A stretch of 64,000 bases of DNA from Arthonia radiata (taxonomy: Eukaryota > Ascomycota > Arthoniomycetes > Arthoniales > Arthoniaceae): NCBI GenBank assembly GCA_002989075.1, contig PSQN01000003.1, positions 186,001 through 250,000 on the forward strand, given 5' to 3'. Below, one piece after another: positions 60,322 to 64,000 of this stretch. Position 1 is the stretch's first letter. Each line of letters opens with the position of its first letter. A model generated the notes under the pieces. That model saw nothing but the letters and a program-made list of their open reading frames with translations, was not told the origin of the DNA and did no database searches. The translations under genes were made by a program, and so were the position numbers.

Positions 60322-60825
60322 ATGTCCTCCAACAAGATACCCGAGATGGATGCCAAAGAAACGAACACAACAGCTGAGTCCTCCACAGCACCGTCGGTCC
60401 TCTCCTCAAATTCGGCCAAAATCAACCCCGCCATCGATACGGAGATCTGTTCCTTCCTCGAAGCCTTCTTCGACTCTGTCAACGGTCCCAAATTGCTCGA
60501 AGAGGTCCTCCGCGCCAATTGTGACAAAACGTGTGAAGAGCTGGCTTCGCCTTTCATCGCACAATTGGGTAAGGGCAACAAAGACGCGATAAAGCACCTC
60601 GAATGGTACCATGATCAGGTCAGAATTGGCGGCAGCAGGAAGTGGTCCCCCGAGCGCATCTTGGTGAATCCAGAGCAGGTCGTTCCCGCCTTCCGGACGA
60701 TCGAGCAAATGATCGAGAAATTCGTCGAGGAAGATCCGGAGAACGAGATGACGCCGCGGATTTTGGTGTTGAAGGGGAAGATTGCGAGCCTACTCGCTGT
60801 TCACGATCTTCCTGTGGAGCAGTAG
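60322..60825 (+). CDS. Small hypothetical protein, array member P4 (intronless)
   Basis: Single open frame for 167 aa from ATG 60322. Members of the array normally have two introns; here neither is present, although a 60-bp in-frame stretch (60619-60678) could be spliced without breaking the frame. Conserved features: an N-terminal Ser/Thr-rich tail, the first helix IDTEICSFLEAFFDSVN (P6 and P7 also carry the VN), the LEWYHDQ Trp position, and the last helix FRTIEQMIEKFVEEDPENE. Acidic and helical, with no signal peptide. The same frame is open to 60133, but MSSNKIPEMD at 60322 fits the family's short N termini better. Intron loss by retroposition is possible but unproven. Confidence 0.68.
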   Translation: MSSNKIPEMDAKETNTTAESSTAPSVLSSNSAKINPAIDTEICSFLEAFFDSVNGPKLLEEVLRANCDKTCEELASPFIAQLGKGNKDAIKHLEWYHDQVRIGGSRKWSPERILVNPEQVVPAFRTIEQMIEKFVEEDPENEMTPRILVLKGKIASLLAVHDLPVEQ

Positions 60826-61003
60826 ATGATACCGTCAGCAGACACCGAAGAGGCATTCGGTCCTCATGACAGCTCGTATTATGCTAGTATGCGGGCGTAG
60901 CACTGGAAATCAGCAGACAGAAGCGAGCTTGCGATGCGTGAACGCTCTTGCAGTGCCTCAATCTTTGAGTTCTGCCCCTAGATTTGCCACATCGGGACAC
61001 ATG

Positions 61004-61012
61004 TGACGTAGC
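61004..61012 (+). promoter_or_regulatory. TGACGTAGC box upstream of P5
   Basis: Exact 9-mer 120 bp before the P5 start; a TATTTAAG TATA-like sequence follows at 61041-61048. This lies in the 298-bp P4-P5 spacer (60826-61123), which holds nothing else recognisable. Confidence 0.55.
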
Positions 61013-61123
61013 TTAGGTCAACTCACACAGTGCTTCTGACTATTTAAGGTCCACTAACTTGCATCTTCGACATCTGCATTGTCACAATCAACGACCTAAA
61101 ACCACAACTTCAACATTTTCATC

Positions 61124-61760
61124 ATGGCCTCCAAATTGAGCGACAATGATGCCGTCGCCTCAGAGGTGTGTTAGCCTAGTGTCTGGAAGTTGTCAAGGTG
61201 TCTGTGTTACTGACCACCATTGTGTGCAGAAAGCTCCCCAGCCTACAGAAGCTCAGCGGAAGATTGTGAGGGAGATCTACCTCTACTTTCTCAGTAGTTA
61301 TAGGACCGTTCTCATCGCCCTCAACAAAGCTATCGAACCTCAGTACAAGCGAACCTGTCAGGAAGAACAGCTCAAAGCACGAGCTCTAGGAGATCAGAAG
61401 GTGGAAGCGTGGTGCAACACTGAAGCGGTCAATTCTCGTGAGATGAATCGAAAGGCTTTGGCAACGCATGGTAAGCCTTTGCGCACCTCGAAAGCCCGCG
61501 CGCCTCTAAGCAGGCTTTCCAAAGAGCTTCGAGGAGCGAGCTAACTTCTCGTTGTAGCAGCTGCAATCGAGGTGTTTGCGATACTGGAAGCGTCAATTCC
61601 GGTCATTATCCCTGAGTACCCATACATGGTACGCGGGAATGAGGCACTGCACCGCATTGGGGAGCGTCTACCCGAGGTACGGTTGGTCCTTGAAAAGTTG
61701 CTGCAGTCCACCCGATCTGAGGGCGTTGAGACGGACTTCACAGCCGCGGAAGGGGCTTAA
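61124..61760 (+). CDS. Small hypothetical protein, array member P5
   Basis: Exons 61124-61165, 61230-61470 and 61558-61760; 161 aa. Introns are 64 bp (phase 0) and 87 bp (phase 1), with a GCTAAC branch sequence in the second; the last exon could start three bases later (61561) in the same frame. Exon 1 codes 14 residues (MASKLSDNDAVASE). Exon 2 has IVREIYLYFLSSYRTVLIALN and the conserved EAWC; exon 3 has AAIEVFAILEASIPVIIPEYP and ERLPEVRLVLEKLL. Very similar in plan to P6. No known domain, signal peptide or membrane segment. Confidence 0.75.
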
Positions 61761-62152
61761 GATCCTTACGCACATATTCGATGTTCCGAAATGCGTGCGT
61801 AGCCTGAGCGACCTAGTGGGTTTACCAAAGGGTCAGAATGAGGATTCAGGCGAAGCCGCGAGAGTATCGCGCACCAGAGTATTAATCCCACGATGTACTC
61901 CTCCGTGTGAGTTAGCTAGAAGCCAGTAACACAGATCGCCAGAGTGACTTTCCGTGCCCACATTTGCTTTCGCGGTGCCATTGTTCCCCCTCTTCAGCCC
62001 AAGCGTCGCTTGCAAGCTGCGACATTCGGACGAATGATATAGCGCAAGATTTTCCTACCTAGTACCTCTACTTTCCCGCTCTGCTCTCCAGGTCTAATTT
62101 GTCTCGGCTACCACACAACTTCATCTCCAGCCCAATTTCGAACGTTTTCAGC
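61761..62152. other. P5-P6 intergenic region
   Basis: 392 bp without a supported gene. The last 45 bp resemble the P5 leader: both have a CCACA..ACTTCA stretch, a TTTTCA just before the start, and ATGGCCTC at the start. No TGACGTA motif seen. Confidence 0.45.
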
Positions 62153-62992
62153 ATGGCCTCTAGATCGGTCGTCAACCAGGCTTCTGCTTCAAATGTACGT
62201 TTGCTTGCTCGCGCTGTTCCGCCATGACGCCCTACGCTACTGACTGATTTACCTCACAGACCATATTATACCCCAAGGTCCCTTCTCAGGTGATTGAAGA
62301 GATTTACGACTACCTCATCTCCACCTACAACGCCGTCAACGCATCAATCCGCGCCGAAAGGGCCACTCTCCGACGCTACTGGGACGGCCGTGCGGCTGCA
62401 TTGGCAAAAGCCGCCAGGATCTGGAATGACCAGGCCGCTGCAGCTTGGTGCAGAAAATCGATATTGGACAAGGACATCGTAGCCAGAACCTTTGCGAAGC
62501 ACCGTGAGCAACGGACCCCGCGACCATGCTACTGCCTCAGTTTGATACTGATGTATGAGTTCCCAGGTGCCGCAATCGAGGTGCTTGACCTTCTCCACAA
62601 GGTCATCCCGGTCACCATCGCCGAATACCCGCGTGTGATCTTGAGAAACCAGGTAAGTCTACAGCCTTTGCGCTGTGTCTTCTGTGGCTTCTTGAAGGGC
62701 CTTCAGCCGTCGAAATGGAGGCGATGTCTGAATGCGCTCGTTCTGAAAGCGAAGCACACTCGCGTCTGTGCTTTCTCAGATGTCATTGTACTGACACGTG
62801 GCAAACTAGGACCTCTGGGATATCTGGCACGGATTGCCCGCGGAAATAAAGTCTCTCGAGGCTCTGATGCAACCACCCAAGGTCAAGGCGACGACAGCAC
62901 ACGCGGCAGCACGGGCCAGGCCGAGACAGATCGCAATAGGAGGGCGCCGTTATGGTGTGAATTGGATGAAGCGGGCGGCACCCTGGCCCTGA
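62153..62992 (+). CDS. Small hypothetical protein, array member P6
   Basis: Exons 62153-62194, 62260-62503, 62567-62652 and 62810-62992; 184 aa. Introns of 65, 63 and 157 bp, all GT..AG, phases 0, 1 and 0; the fourth exon opens with DLWDIWHGLPAEIKSLEALM, matching LHRIGERLPEVRLVLEKLL of P5, which supports the extra intron. Exon 1 has 14 codons (MASRSVVNQASASN). Conserved features: VIEEIYDYLISTYNAVN, an Ala-rich helix ending in AAAAWC, and AAIEVLDLLHKVIPVTIAEYP. The C terminus is a basic Ala/Arg-rich tail. No family recognised. Confidence 0.72.
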
Positions 62993-63374
62993 TCCTCCAG
63001 AAATAAGCGGGCCCGGCCTATACTAACGTTTCGAGCACGTTCGGGTCGTCAGTAGCAGAACAAATTGGGCTTCTTCACAACTGTTTTGTCAGCGAGGTTG
63101 AAATTGTCAGCTCACAGCACCATCCGCGATGCTCGTGCGTGCTCTTGCGGTTCTAATGTTTTGAATCTTCAACCCAAGCATTTGGTACATTCAGGCATAG
63201 GCGACGTAGTCTTAGACCTTCAAAGTAGCTCGGCACCCTTAGTGCATAAACTCTCAATTTCATCTTCTGCTTTCACATCTTCCACAACACGAACCGGTCC
63301 GCAACGACCCAATGATTGAAACTTTCCGAAACGTTCCACAACGATCCAAGTTTCGAACACTGACGTAACCCAAA
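62993..63374. other. P6-P7 intergenic region
   Basis: 382 bp. GACGTAG at 63202-63208 and TGACGTAA at 63361-63368 (14 bp before the P7 start) resemble the array box. Frames running through it are not convincing. Confidence 0.4.
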
Positions 63375-64000
63375 ATGGTCCGCATTTCCGAACACGAATC
63401 CAACTCCAAGCTGAGAGTACAGTGATCCCATGCCAGTGTAGTCTCTGCGATTCTGACAATACCCTGCACAGCGTGCTGGCGACGTGACAAGCCCAAGACC
63501 CTCTGCCGAGCACCGTGCCGGCGACGTGACGAAACCGAGACCCTCTGCCGAAGAGCGCGCCCGTGACGCAAAGACTGCTCGTATTCATCGCGAACTCGTC
63601 GAGTACTTCACAAGCATCTATCAATGTGTGAACTCAACCGTCAAGAGCCAAAAGGAGCTGGATAGAAAGAACTATGTCGAGCCACGGGGTGCTCGCGAAA
63701 TCGTCGCGAGAGCGCAGGGCGACAACAAGACTTTGGACTGGTGCATGGGCGACAGGGAAGATGACCATAGCTTTGGTGGGCTCTCTGGGCATCATCGCGG
63801 TAAGTTTGACCTGCTTAGACTCTTTCTTGGACGCAACCGCTGATTGAAGGTGATAGTCGCCGTGGAGTTGCTTTGCGAGGTGTTGGATGAACTGTTGCGT
63901 GAGATCATCGCGGCTGATGGTCCCTTTTGGCCGCCAGATGCTCGAGGGCTGCGTTCTGACATCAGTATGCTTCACGATGATGTGAGAAGCTACGAGTACG
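63375..64000 (+). CDS. Small hypothetical protein, array member P7 (cut by window edge)
   Basis: Exons 63375-63416, 63472-63799 and 63857 to beyond 64000; at least 171 residues. Introns are 55 bp (phase 0) and 57 bp (phase 1), GT..AG. Exon 1 again has 14 codons (MVRISEHESNSKLR). Exon 2 begins with two tandem 14-residue repeats, then RIHRELVEYFTSIYQCVN and the conserved LDWC; exon 3 has VAVELLCEVLDELLREIIAADGP. The end of the gene is outside the window. Unknown function; clearly the same family as P5 and P6. Confidence 0.7.
63472..63555 (+). repeat. Two tandem 42-bp units in P7 exon 2
   Basis: Units 63472-63513 and 63514-63555 encode RAGDVTSPRPSAEH and RAGDVTKPRPSAEE, followed by a partial RARDAK. 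They sit directly at the start of exon 2. Confidence 0.85.

Noticed and set aside
1-64000. CRISPR arrays, rRNA or tRNA genes, telomeric repeats
   Set aside because: None seen; the regular repeats present are LTRs and coding minisatellites in a eukaryotic genome.

Overview
The window looks like a piece of a filamentous ascomycete genome (Pezizomycotina, perhaps Dothideomycetes; the class is inferred from gene style only). It has two compartments. Positions 1 to about 50,930 are an AT-rich, gene-free nest of LTR retrotransposon fossils whose coding frames have decayed in the manner of repeat-induced point mutation (RIP). Positions about 50,930 to 64,000 are ordinary, GC-balanced, gene-dense DNA with short introns (49-157 bp, GT..AG, CTAAY/CTGAY-like branch sites).

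Transposon nest. Three families are recognisable. Family A is a Ty3/Gypsy chromovirus (CCHC gag, RT, RNase H, integrase, chromodomain) of about 7.3 kb. It exists in three versions that share the internal region and the 3' half of the LTR but have unrelated 5' LTR halves (A1, A2, A3). Family B is a Ty1/Copia element with a 508-bp LTR. Family C is a second, distinct chromovirus with a 237-bp LTR. From left to right: an A3 element cut by the window edge (1-5538); an unassigned stretch; a minus-strand C element (about 7150-28577) split by a Copia element (7597-12709) and by a three-LTR composite A1 element (14257-24761); a 5'-truncated A2 remnant (28583-33343) carrying nested solo LTRs; a tandem duplication made by unequal crossing-over between two solo Copia LTRs (32318-35572); and a minus-strand A2 element (36004-50646) that contains an A1 element (41598-48940). 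Matching 5-bp target-site duplications support most of these calls and give an order of insertion.

Gene compartment. It starts with an SLD2/DRC1-type DNA replication regulator (51305-53605) with two ACGCGT (MCB) boxes in its promoter. Next is allantoinase (54677-56299), with an unusual Gly/Arg/Ser repeat insert between metal-binding residues. The rest, from 56,527 to the right edge, is a cluster of eight small genes that I read as one diverged paralogous family: one on the minus strand, seven in tandem on the plus strand, the last running off the window. They share a helical pattern, a near-constant 14-codon first exon ending in a phase-0 intron, and a phase-1 intron before the last conserved helix. 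Three carry the identical 9-mer TGACGTAGC 87-127 bp upstream of their start codons. I do not recognise the family; no signal peptides or membrane segments are visible. This array is the best candidate here for an undescribed system.
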